Part shown: piece after piece, positions 8,170-14,500 of the stretch
Layout: the number at the start of each line of letters is the position of its first letter
How positions within the stretch are numbered: the first letter of the stretch is position 1
From: Bacteroidales bacterium UBA1757
GTDB lineage: Bacteria; Bacteroidota; Bacteroidia; Bacteroidales; UBA1402
DNA length: 16,769 bases
Direction of reading: 5' to 3'
NCBI GenBank assembly: GCA_002315625.1
Contig: DCHH01000100.1
Coordinates: 1 to 16,769, forward strand
Position numbers and translations under genes: made by a program
Notes under the pieces: model-generated
What the model was told of the DNA's origin: nothing
The model's input: the letters and a program-made list of their open reading frames with translations, nothing else
Database searches by the model: none

Positions 8170-8216
8170 TAAATTTGCTACTGGGTTGCGCTCGTCGCAA
8201 TAATCCTGCAAATTTA
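8170..8216. promoter_or_regulatory. 47-bp nested inverted repeat, candidate operator of the mmd-mut operon
   Basis: Two 9-bp arms, TAAATTTGC (8170-8178) and GCAAATTTA (8208-8216), flank exactly 7 bp on each side of an inner pair TTGCG (8186-8190) and CGCAA (8196-8200), with a 5-bp centre. The layout 9-7-5-5-5-7-9 is fully symmetrical about 8193. The inner dyad contains a T-N11-A spacing (8187 to 8199), the general form of a LysR-family box. It lies 16-62 nt upstream of the mmdA start. Whether it works as DNA operator, RNA structure or both is inference. Confidence 0.55.
8209..8216 (-). promoter_or_regulatory. Probable -7 element of the mmd-mut operon promoter
   Basis: On the minus strand this reads TAAATTTG, an exact match to the Bacteroidetes -7 consensus TAnnTTTG, giving a transcription start near 8202 and a leader of about 48 nt. 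No good TTTG lies at the expected distance upstream, so the promoter may be weak without an activator. The element forms one outer arm of the nested inverted repeat, so a protein bound there would compete with or recruit RNA polymerase. Confidence 0.5.
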
Positions 8217-8293
8217 CTCGTTATTATCCTTATTTTATAGCTTTGGCTATTGTATTTTCAGATAGCGGCAATCGGTTGCGTCAGAAAAGGGCC

Positions 8294-8890
8294 TCAGCGT
8301 TCTAGTCTGACTACGACCTTGTTGAACTCTTCGATGATTCCGGATATGCCTTCGGGGGTGCAGGCTTGGGCGCTGCGATGGGCGAGCGCTTCAGACAATT
8401 GGACCAGTTCCTCGTACGGGTCATAATCAATACCGGTCAAATCTTTGAGACTCACAGGGTTGGGCAATTCGGAAGGCCAATCTGTCTGGTTGAGGTCCAG
8501 CCCGACTCCGATTATGGAGAAATCAATCATCCCTGAATATATGGTGTTCTCTACTAGTATCCCGCAGATTTTCTTTTCCCCAACCCAGATGTCGTTGGGC
8601 CATTTTATCCAGGGCTCGATGCCTTTCGAAAAAAGATAGTCCCGAATGCCGAGCGCCATTATGGACGTCACGGCCAATGCGTCCGATGCTTTCAGGCAGC
8701 GGTGCCGCAGCAGAATGGAGAAAGTGAGGTTCTGCCCGGGCGCGGAATGCCAGGTATGTTCACCCTGACCTCGTCCCGCCGATTGTGTTCCGGCAGCGAT
8801 TATTGATAAGTCTTCCAACTGGTCCAATCGCCTTCTGAGTTCATTGTTCGTTGAGTCTGTACTCTTCAGCCAAATTATCCTGCTTCCCAT
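8294..8890 (-). CDS. birA: Biotin--[acetyl-CoA-carboxylase] ligase, catalytic domain only
   Basis: A 198-residue biotin protein ligase that would form biotinyl-AMP and attach biotin to the lysine of MmdC. Visible motifs are the biotinyl-adenylate loop AGRGQGEHTW (about 38-47), PGQNLTFSILL and the catalytic KWPNDIWVGEKKICGILVE region (Lys95 region). There is no N-terminal helix-turn-helix, so it cannot act as a BirA-type repressor. It also seems short at the C terminus: it ends in EFNKVVVRLER, where homologues usually continue for about 40-50 residues into a small SH3-like domain. I found no continuation in the other frames downstream. It lies 139 nt upstream of mmdA on the same strand. Confidence 0.92.
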   Translation of the reverse strand: MGSRIIWLKSTDSTNNELRRRLDQLEDLSIIAAGTQSAGRGQGEHTWHSAPGQNLTFSILLRHRCLKASDALAVTSIMALGIRDYLFSKGIEPWIKWPNDIWVGEKKICGILVENTIYSGMIDFSIIGVGLDLNQTDWPSELPNPVSLKDLTGIDYDPYEELVQLSEALAHRSAQACTPEGISGIIEEFNKVVVRLER

Positions 8891-8942
8891 TGTTCTTATT
8901 AAAAATCATACAAGTTTACGACTTATTCTTGAAAAAACGCAC

Positions 8943-8950
8943 TATATTTG
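8943..8950 (+). promoter_or_regulatory. Probable -7 promoter element for the LysR-type regulator gene
   Basis: TATATTTG matches the Bacteroidetes -7 consensus TAnnTTTG and would start transcription near 8956, leaving a leader of only about 15 nt before the ATG at 8971. No TTTG is present at the expected -33 spacing. The 80-bp gap between birA and this gene must also hold the divergent birA promoter; the best candidate there is the one-mismatch TAAACTTG read on the minus strand at 8918-8911. Confidence 0.45.
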
Positions 8951-8970
8951 TGACTGTCAAGACTGTATTT

Positions 8971-9873
8971 ATGGAACTCAGACAGTTGAAGTATTTCGTC
9001 AGAACAGCCCAGACCCTGAATTTCTCTGAGGCTGCCCGCAGTCTGTATGTCAGCCAAAGCACTCTTTCCCAGCAAATAAAATTACTTGAGAATGAGCTTG
9101 GAACGGTTCTTTTTCAGCGCGACTCCCATTCGGCTTCCCTCACTCAAAGCGGGGAGATGATGCTTCCGCTTGCAATTCAGACAATCCAGTCCGCCGAAGC
9201 CTGCAAGGCACAGGTGAATGACCTTAAGGAGATGCTGATAGGTGAGCTCAACATAGGTGTGACATACTCTTTCAGCCATATCCTCACAGAGACCGTGAAG
9301 AGATTTGTCAAGGCATACCCCGGTGTGAAGCTCAATATCTTCTATCGGAATATGTTGGAATTGATGGAGGCGCTCCGTCACAGGGAAGTGGACCTGGTAT
9401 TGGCATTCAAGCCTGAACAACCTTACTGTGAAATCGATTCCCGCATTCTTTTCAATGACAAGCTGTCCATAATAATGCGTAAGGACCACCCTCTCGCAGG
9501 CAGGGAATCGATAAGTCTTGAAGAACTCGCCAATTACCGTCTCGCCATCCCGGCAAAAGGCCTGCAGGCACGCAACACCCTTGAGAAGTATATCTGCATC
9601 GAGCGCTCTGACCTGAATGTCTGTCTGGAAATCAATGAGGCCAATATGTTGCTTGACATTGTCCAGGACAACACTCTGCTGACGATGCTGTCCGAGTCCT
9701 CAATCCGCGGGCGGGACCTTTTGAAGGCGGTGCCTCTCGATCTTCCGTACAATCGTATGCAGGGATGTGTCCACACCCTCAAGAACGTATTTCACAAGCG
9801 GAGCGCGGAAACTTTCGTGGAGATGCTCCGCGAAGCGGATATATACCAAGAACTTCCCGACGAATGGCAATAA
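8971..9873 (+). CDS. LysR-type transcriptional regulator
   Basis: A 300-residue LysR-family regulator. The N-terminal winged helix-turn-helix is unmistakable (MELRQLKYFV, then FSEAARSLYVSQSTLSQQIKLLE at about 18-40), and the rest is a periplasmic-binding-protein-like effector domain (about 90-290) with the usual HPLAGRESISLEEL segment. I chose the ATG at 8971, not an upstream one at 8851, because the family begins here and the upstream stretch overlaps divergent birA. It is transcribed away from birA and the mmd operon and overlaps the carbonic anhydrase start by 10 nt. Its effector is unknown; the best target guesses are the carbonic anhydrase gene and the nested repeat before mmdA. Confidence 0.93.
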   Translation: MELRQLKYFVRTAQTLNFSEAARSLYVSQSTLSQQIKLLENELGTVLFQRDSHSASLTQSGEMMLPLAIQTIQSAEACKAQVNDLKEMLIGELNIGVTYSFSHILTETVKRFVKAYPGVKLNIFYRNMLELMEALRHREVDLVLAFKPEQPYCEIDSRILFNDKLSIIMRKDHPLAGRESISLEELANYRLAIPAKGLQARNTLEKYICIERSDLNVCLEINEANMLLDIVQDNTLLTMLSESSIRGRDLLKAVPLDLPYNRMQGCVHTLKNVFHKRSAETFVEMLREADIYQELPDEWQ

Positions 9874-10373
9874 TCAAAGAACTGAACGGCAAGACCCCCT
9901 TAGTGGGGCAGAGGTGTTTTCTGGCAGAGAACGCCGCATTGATAGGTGAAGTCACCATCGGTGATGACTGCAGCATCTGGTATGGAACTGTGTTACGTGG
10001 GGATGTGAACCCCATTGTGATTGGTGACAGGGTGAATATACAGGATGGTGCAGTGGTTCACACACTCTACAAGCGTTCTGTCGTAGAAATAGGCAATGAC
10101 GTATCTGTGGGGCATAATGCAGTGATTCACGGTGCGAAAATCGGCAACAATGTACTCGTTGGAATGGGTGCGATATTGATGGACAATGCCGTCGTACCGG
10201 ACAACACGATAATCGCTGCCGGTGCGGTTGTACTGAGCAATCAGATTCTTGAACCCGGCGTTTATGCCGGCATTCCGGCAAAGAAGGTGAAAGACTCTTC
10301 TGAAGCCGTTGCCGCTGCAGCCCATAAGAACGCGCAGGGATACCTTCTCTACAAAGAGTGGTATAGCGAATAG
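9864..10373 (+). CDS. Gamma-class carbonic anhydrase family protein
   Basis: A 169-residue left-handed beta-helix protein of the gamma-carbonic anhydrase family, with the hexapeptide-repeat pattern running through the chain. The three metal-binding histidines expected for the family are present at His66 (VVHTL), His84 (SVGHNAVIHG) and His89. The ATG at 9864 lies inside the 3' end of the LysR gene, which suggests translational coupling. A longer reading frame from 9765 has no family support. Activity toward CO2/bicarbonate is plausible but many members of this family are inactive or unassayed. In this setting it could deal with CO2 released by methylmalonyl-CoA decarboxylase, which is inference. 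Confidence 0.9.
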   Translation: MAIIKELNGKTPLVGQRCFLAENAALIGEVTIGDDCSIWYGTVLRGDVNPIVIGDRVNIQDGAVVHTLYKRSVVEIGNDVSVGHNAVIHGAKIGNNVLVGMGAILMDNAVVPDNTIIAAGAVVLSNQILEPGVYAGIPAKKVKDSSEAVAAAAHKNAQGYLLYKEWYSE

Positions 10374-10415
10374 AAGCGTTTTTTCACCAACCTCGGGATT
10401 TATGCATAAGTCCGG

Positions 10416-10447
10416 TTTGTCGAATCGGATATTATTTCTTACTTTTG
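10416..10447 (+). promoter_or_regulatory. Bacteroidetes-type promoter of the riboswitch-receptor transcript
   Basis: TTTG at 10416-10419, a 20-nt gap, and TACTTTTG at 10440-10447 give a full match to the Bacteroidetes -33/-7 consensus. The predicted start, about six bases downstream, coincides with the first base of the riboswitch P1 helix at 10453, which supports both calls. Confidence 0.82.
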
Positions 10448-10452
10448 CGCGT

Positions 10453-10661
10453 CCTGTGGTGAGCCACGTTGTGGCTTGAAAAGGGAACCGGGTGAAAAAC
10501 CCGGACTGTGCCCGCAGCTGTAAGTTCCGCGAAGGTGTCACTTTCTATACCATTGTCCAAACGGATGAGAAGGTGTGACTCCGGAACAAGTCAGAAGACC
10601 TGCCATAGGGAAGTCAAACTTGCGAAACCCGGGGGCAGGTTTCCTTTTGGACGTTCATATA
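10453..10661 (+). ncRNA. Cobalamin (B12) riboswitch with expression platform
   Basis: The conserved B12 box, matching AGYCMGrAgACCkGCC, is at 10589-10604 (AGTCAGAAGACCTGCC). Upstream, GGGAACCGGGTGAAAAACCCGG and CTGTGCCCGCAGCTGTAA are typical core elements. P1 is visible as CCTGTGG (10453-10459) pairing with CCATAGG (10603-10609). The aptamer therefore spans about 10453-10609. In the platform, ACCTGCC (10598-10604) can pair with GGCAGGT (10634-10640), while GAAACC (10624-10629) can pair with GGTTTC (10638-10643); these use overlapping bases and would be alternatives. There is no U-tract, so control is probably at translation initiation of the ATG at 10662. B12 should switch the receptor off. 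Confidence 0.93.
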
Positions 10662-12452
10662 ATGTTTTTTTCTTCATTTTTGTTTGCGGCCGGTTTGCTG
10701 ATGGCAGATGCGCCGGACACCTTGGCGACAGCAGTTGTGATTGCTGACAAGGGTATGATAGTATCCAAAGCGGATACTGTCAAAATTTCAACCCAGATTG
10801 ATGTCACCGAAGCCTTGAGCCGAATACCGGCTCTTGTCATAGGTGATATGGGTGGTGCAGCGGGATTGAAATCCGTTAACCTGCGAGGTCTGGGCAGTGC
10901 CCAAACTGCAGTCTATTTTGACGGAGTCCGCGTGAACAATGTGCAGAGCGGACAGAGTGACCTTGGAATGATGGATTTTTGTAATTGCAGCGACATTGTC
11001 GTGGATTATGCACAAAACAGCATATCATTCAACACATCCAAGCCTCAGTTCGGTTCAAAGAATTTCATAGGCAACGTGAAGTTCCGCGGAGGCTCATACG
11101 AGACTTATGAGCCGGCGGCAAGATTGGATTTCAAATTGTCCGACAAACTGTCCTTGTCTGCCATTTCATCAGGAACCTATAGCAGAGGGAATTTCCGGTA
11201 TGGCGATGATTTGCGGCGCTCGAACAATGATGTCCGTCAAATCCATGCGGGCGTTGACCTGTGGGGGCTGATGGAAAGAGGATCGTGGCACTCGAAAGTG
11301 TATTTCAATGGGGTTGAAAGAGGTACGCCGGGCTCAAGCGACTGGCCTTCCACTGACAGACAGAAGGACAGGAATTTCTTTGCGCAGGGAGTGATGCAAA
11401 ACAGATTTACTTCACTGTATGCCTTGAATGTCAGCGCCAAGGTTTCATACGACGATTTGTACTATTACAGTGAATGGGGAGACAGTCGGTATCAGGCGAC
11501 GGGATTCCAGCTGAACACATCCCATGTTTTCCGATTGGCGACATGGGCAGACATCTCCTTGGCGGCCGATATCCATCGTGACGATTTGAAGTCGACGAAT
11601 TATAACGCCGGAAGGACGAACGTGATTTCGGTATTGTCGTCGATGTTCCGTTTGCCAAAGTTCAAGGCTAATCTTTCCATCGAATATTCAGGTCTTTTCG
11701 ACAGCGGTTCAAAAGAACTCAATGCTTTTTCTCCGTCAGCGGATTTACGTTACGACATAACAGACGCATTAAGCATAATGGCGTTTGGAAGACGTGCTTT
11801 CAGGGCTCCCACATTCAATGAACTGTATTACCCCGGATACGGCAACCCGGATCTGAACTCCGAGGATGCGTGGCTCACGTCTGTGGGGCCGCAATGGCAA
11901 AGGCAAATCTCAAACTGGATCGTGAACGCCGGGGCTGACTTCAACTTCAACTCCATCAAGGACAAGATAGTGTCAGCCCCATCAGTAGACAATCCAAGCT
12001 ACTGGCTTCCATACAATGTCGGGAAGGCCTTGATATATGGTATCGACCTCAAGAGTGGGGCTGCATTCAAAATAGGAGATTGTACCGGTTCTTTGTCGGC
12101 TGCATATACCTGGCAGGATACCAAGGACAAGACCCCTGGGAGTTCAACATACGACAAGCAGATTCCGTATGTGTCCAAACATTCTCTGGCCCTTGCCTTG
12201 GCCGGCTCGTACAAGGGGGTTAAACTTGACCTTGTATGGGATTTCCGGTCGGGACGCAGGGACAGTGACGGCGAAATGCCTGACTACAACACCCTTGATG
12301 TGACTTTAGGAAAAGATTTCTCTTTCAAGGAAGGCCGGTCCTTAACTCTGAAGCTGCTTGCCCGCAACATTACGGATATCAGGTACGAGCTTTCTTCCGG
12401 ATATCCTATGCCGGGACGCGCCTTCTATGGTATCGTGGGATTCAATTTCTGA
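10662..12452 (+). CDS. btuB: TonB-dependent outer-membrane receptor, probably for cobalamin (BtuB-like)
   Basis: A 596-residue outer-membrane receptor. After a hydrophobic leader (MFFSSFLFAAGLLMADA), DTLATAVVIADKG resembles the BtuB TonB box region. A plug domain follows (about 35-135, with SVNLRGLGSAQTAVYFDGVRVN), then a beta barrel of many amphipathic strands ending in MPGRAFYGIVGFNF, with the usual C-terminal Phe. The B12 riboswitch directly upstream is the main reason to name cobalamin as substrate. I chose the ATG at 10662 because earlier in-frame codons lie inside the riboswitch. The signal peptide lacks the usual N-terminal Lys/Arg, which is odd. The permease gene begins two bases after the stop. 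Confidence 0.9.
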   Translation: MFFSSFLFAAGLLMADAPDTLATAVVIADKGMIVSKADTVKISTQIDVTEALSRIPALVIGDMGGAAGLKSVNLRGLGSAQTAVYFDGVRVNNVQSGQSDLGMMDFCNCSDIVVDYAQNSISFNTSKPQFGSKNFIGNVKFRGGSYETYEPAARLDFKLSDKLSLSAISSGTYSRGNFRYGDDLRRSNNDVRQIHAGVDLWGLMERGSWHSKVYFNGVERGTPGSSDWPSTDRQKDRNFFAQGVMQNRFTSLYALNVSAKVSYDDLYYYSEWGDSRYQATGFQLNTSHVFRLATWADISLAADIHRDDLKSTNYNAGRTNVISVLSSMFRLPKFKANLSIEYSGLFDSGSKELNAFSPSADLRYDITDALSIMAFGRRAFRAPTFNELYYPGYGNPDLNSEDAWLTSVGPQWQRQISNWIVNAGADFNFNSIKDKIVSAPSVDNPSYWLPYNVGKALIYGIDLKSGAAFKIGDCTGSLSAAYTWQDTKDKTPGSSTYDKQIPYVSKHSLALALAGSYKGVKLDLVWDFRSGRRDSDGEMPDYNTLDVTLGKDFSFKEGRSLTLKLLARNITDIRYELSSGYPMPGRAFYGIVGFNF

Positions 12453-12454
12453 TT

Positions 12455-13240
12455 ATGCTCAATATCCTATACGTATTACTTTGTGGCATCGCACTCCCGG
12501 TCGGAGGCGTGCAGATGCAGTATCTATGGCGGAACCAGCTCGGGGACATCTACTCCCTCGGGCTGGGCAGCGCCGCCTGTCTCGGGGCGGCGGCGGCAAC
12601 GATGACAGGGTGGGTCTCGCTTACTGTCGGCGCTTTCATATGTCAGGCCGTCTGTGCACTGATTGTTTCTCTGGTCGCCGTCAGGCTTGACACCTCCCGT
12701 TTGATAACTTTTGGCATCCTGTTCGGAACTTTCATCGGCTCGATTGGGACGATAGTTGTCACGAATGCACCTACGGGTGACCTTCTGAAGCAGTATTATC
12801 TCTGGGGCGCAGCCAACTTCAAATTACAAGGGGTCACCACTTCCGACATTGTGGTCAGCCTCTTCCTGTTCACTTCCGGGATCGCCACAGCGATTCTCTG
12901 CGCCAACAAGCTCACGAGACATTTCAAGGGTGAGATTGAACTGTCCAATGTGGCAAAGGCCGGGATACTGTTTATGATAAGTGTCCTGGTCACCAGCGTG
13001 GTCAGCATCTGCGGAACCATCGGCTTCGTAAGTCTGGGGGTGCCTAACCTTGTCCGCGCATTGGTGAAGCCCGGGGACATCCGCAAGCAATACGCATGGT
13101 CTGCATTGCTTGGCGTATCGTTGCTGTCCATAACTTACCTGGTGGTGGAATATTGCAACTTCGGCATATACCTCCCTGTAAGTGCGACAATGGCGCTTAT
13201 TGCGTTGCCGTTGTCTGCTGTCCTCTTTTCCAAAAAATAA
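12455..13240 (+). CDS. FecCD-family ABC transporter permease, short form (BtuC-like)
   Basis: A 261-residue multi-spanning membrane protein of the FecCD/BtuC family, which moves cobalamin, haem or siderophores across the inner membrane. Recognisable parts are GGVQMQYLWRNQLGDIYSLGLGSAA near the N terminus (family form GALLQ..LRNPLADP..LGVSSGA), YYLWGAANF, and the ATPase-coupling region CGTIGFVSLGVPNLVRALV at about 189-207. Family members are usually about 320-350 residues; here the first membrane helix and its flanks (about 60-70 residues) are missing. It follows the receptor by 2 nt, so the riboswitch controls both. No ATPase (BtuD) or binding protein (BtuF) gene is in the window. It could be a functional short form or a decaying gene. 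Confidence 0.85.
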   Translation: MLNILYVLLCGIALPVGGVQMQYLWRNQLGDIYSLGLGSAACLGAAAATMTGWVSLTVGAFICQAVCALIVSLVAVRLDTSRLITFGILFGTFIGSIGTIVVTNAPTGDLLKQYYLWGAANFKLQGVTTSDIVVSLFLFTSGIATAILCANKLTRHFKGEIELSNVAKAGILFMISVLVTSVVSICGTIGFVSLGVPNLVRALVKPGDIRKQYAWSALLGVSLLSITYLVVEYCNFGIYLPVSATMALIALPLSAVLFSKK

Positions 13241-13278
13241 AAAGCGTGTAATACGCATTTCAAAAACTATTCCGCCAT

Positions 13279-13300
13279 GAGCGCCGGCGCCGCGCCGCTC
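13279..13300. repeat. GC-rich palindromic hairpin after the permease gene
   Basis: GAGCG (13279-13283) and CGCTC (13296-13300) can form a stem, and within it GCGCCGGCGC (13281-13290) is a perfect 10-bp palindrome. There is no T-run directly after it on either strand (the nearest is about 25 nt downstream), so it is not a classical intrinsic terminator, although it could help end or stabilise the receptor-permease transcript. Confidence 0.35.
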
Positions 13301-13370
13301 TGTCTGGAACCTCCCGGCAACACTTTTTTTATTTTGGAACATACGAACCCTTATCAATAATCCGGCGTCC

Positions 13371-13568
13371 ATGACATTTGCAGACAAAGTTTATGCTGCC
13401 GTGAAGCGCATCCGGAAAGGGCGGGCGGTCTGGATGTTCAAAGAAAAAGACTTGAGTCTGAAGGGGTCAGCTTTGTGGAGGGGCAGGACAGGGTTGACAG
13501 GGCGAAATGCGGGTACTAGTCCTTTTTTTACTTTGAAGAAGGAGTGTAGCTGGCTACATGACCGATGA
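13371..13568 (+). pseudogene. Possible remnant of an alkyltransferase-like (MGMT/Atl family) gene
   Basis: The frame opens with MTFADKVYAAVKRIRKGRAV, which resembles the start of the DNA-binding domain of O6-methylguanine methyltransferase and alkyltransferase-like proteins (F..xVY..V..IPxGxV). After about 20 residues it jumps to FKEKDLSLKGSALWR, which resembles the family's last residues (FKxxGxVDLxxxxWR). The middle 50 or so residues, with the PC/WHRV active-site motif, are absent, as if deleted in frame. The remaining 27 residues match nothing I know. I read it as a deletion remnant; it may also be a chance reading frame in the 411-nt gap. The rest of that gap (13241-13370 and 13569-13615) holds nothing else I can name. 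Confidence 0.3.
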
Positions 13569-13615
13569 AAAGTGAAAATCAGGCCAAAAAGACGAAGCCA
13601 AGATTACCCGATTAT

Positions 13616-13647
13616 TTTGAAAGGTTTATTTAGTTTGTTTATTTTTG
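13616..13647 (+). promoter_or_regulatory. Bacteroidetes-type promoter placed almost on the start codon
   Basis: TTTG at 13616-13619, a 20-nt gap and TATTTTTG at 13640-13647 match the -33/-7 consensus with the same spacing as the riboswitch promoter. The ATG of the next gene is at 13652, only five bases downstream, so transcription should start at or next to the start codon. Confidence 0.7.
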
Positions 13648-13651
13648 CACC

Positions 13652-14194
13652 ATGGAAGAAAATAAGCCTGATTATCAAGACTACGAGGAGAGACTCCTTC
13701 AGAGTCTTGCCGGAGTCTGCCCCGACTGTGTGAGTCCGCAAGGGATACTTTACGATTCCGATGACATCGATGCCAAATGGAAGGAACTGTTACCTGACTA
13801 TATGGCGGACGCCGTGGGACAGATAAACGCTTTTCCCGAGGCGGCCTTGGGATGGGCGGGGTATGTCGGTCTTGCCGTAGCGAAATGGTGGGATGGTGAC
13901 TGGGGTACGAATTCACTGCGCACCTACAAATCCCTATATGGGGACCGTGGTTTTGACGATATGGATGAACATATCGTCAGGGACATCCTCGGCTTGAATT
14001 TGCAAGGGAAGGATGCGGACTGTCTGAAGTGTCAGCTTCTGAACGTGGCGGAATCCGCCCTATCCTTCATCCGCCACGAGGGGACTGAGGCCCGTACAGT
14101 CGGCGCATACCACACTCTCGTCCATACAGTCAATGTCGTCTTCCGTATAGGCGCTTCTCTGGGATTGAAATCATTGGGATACAAATACAGATAG
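13652..14194 (+). CDS. Conserved-looking protein of unknown function with two CXXC pairs
   Basis: A 180-residue soluble, acidic protein. I recall similar Bacteroidales proteins of unknown function sharing the AWAGYVG(M/L)A(M/V)AxWWDxDW and LYGxRGFDxMDEHI patterns seen here at about 68-84 and 95-108, but cannot name a family. It has no signal peptide and no membrane helix. Two CXXC pairs, C23-P-D-C26 and C124-L-K-C127, could bind a metal together; whether relatives keep them is unknown. The C terminus FRIGASLGLKSLGYKYR is basic. The gene is alone on its transcript as far as the sequence shows, with its promoter abutting the start codon and a stem-loop beginning in the stop codon. Confidence 0.8.
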   Translation: MEENKPDYQDYEERLLQSLAGVCPDCVSPQGILYDSDDIDAKWKELLPDYMADAVGQINAFPEAALGWAGYVGLAVAKWWDGDWGTNSLRTYKSLYGDRGFDDMDEHIVRDILGLNLQGKDADCLKCQLLNVAESALSFIRHEGTEARTVGAYHTLVHTVNVVFRIGASLGLKSLGYKYR

Positions 14195-14229
14195 ACTGCA
14201 ATTTCTGTCCCTTTTCTTAAAAGGCAGTC
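14194..14229 (+). terminator. Stem-loop just after the CXXC-protein gene, weak terminator candidate
   Basis: GACTGC (14194-14199) can pair with GCAGTC (14224-14229), and inside it CCTTTT (14210-14215) pairs with AAAAGG (14219-14224) around a 3-nt loop; the two stems compete for one G. No T-run follows, so this is at best a partial terminator or a 3'-end stabiliser. The rest of 14230-14391 is AT-rich and shows nothing I can name. Confidence 0.35.
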
Positions 14230-14391
14230 AAATGATATGAACTGAAGAAATACCAGTTACTATTCATTAGAACTTTCCCAACTTGTAGGACCATATAAAA
14301 CACCTGCCAGAATTCAATAAGACATACCCTTGCTGAAATTGTTTTTTGCGGAACGAGACGGGTAAACTTAGGCTTTTGTGACCCTCCGGCC

Positions 14392-14423
14392 GTTGGCGAA
14401 ATGCGAAAATTTTGTTAGTTTTG
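14392..14423 (+). promoter_or_regulatory. Promoter of the leader/surface-lipoprotein unit
   Basis: GTTG at 14392-14395 (three of four bases of the -33 TTTG), a 20-nt gap and a full TAGTTTTG -7 element at 14416-14423. The predicted start is near 14429, about 200 nt upstream of the small peptide gene. Confidence 0.65.
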
Positions 14424-14500
14424 CGCAACTTTTCATGCCACTTTAGATAGTTCACTTAGATAGACTCATGCAAATTATTAATACACAACAACTTATATAT

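Noticed and set aside
8155..8211. Upstream start for mmdA
   Set aside because: It would place coding sequence over the nested inverted repeat and the predicted transcription start; homologous proteins begin at the ATG at 8154.
8237..8250. ATAGC-TTTG-GCTAT hairpin between birA and mmdA
   Set aside because: A 5-bp stem without a T-run is too weak to call a birA terminator; noted only as a small dyad.
8851..8970. N-terminal extension of the LysR-type regulator
   Set aside because: The extension overlaps the divergent birA start and precedes the helix-turn-helix that normally begins these proteins; the -7 promoter element lies within it.
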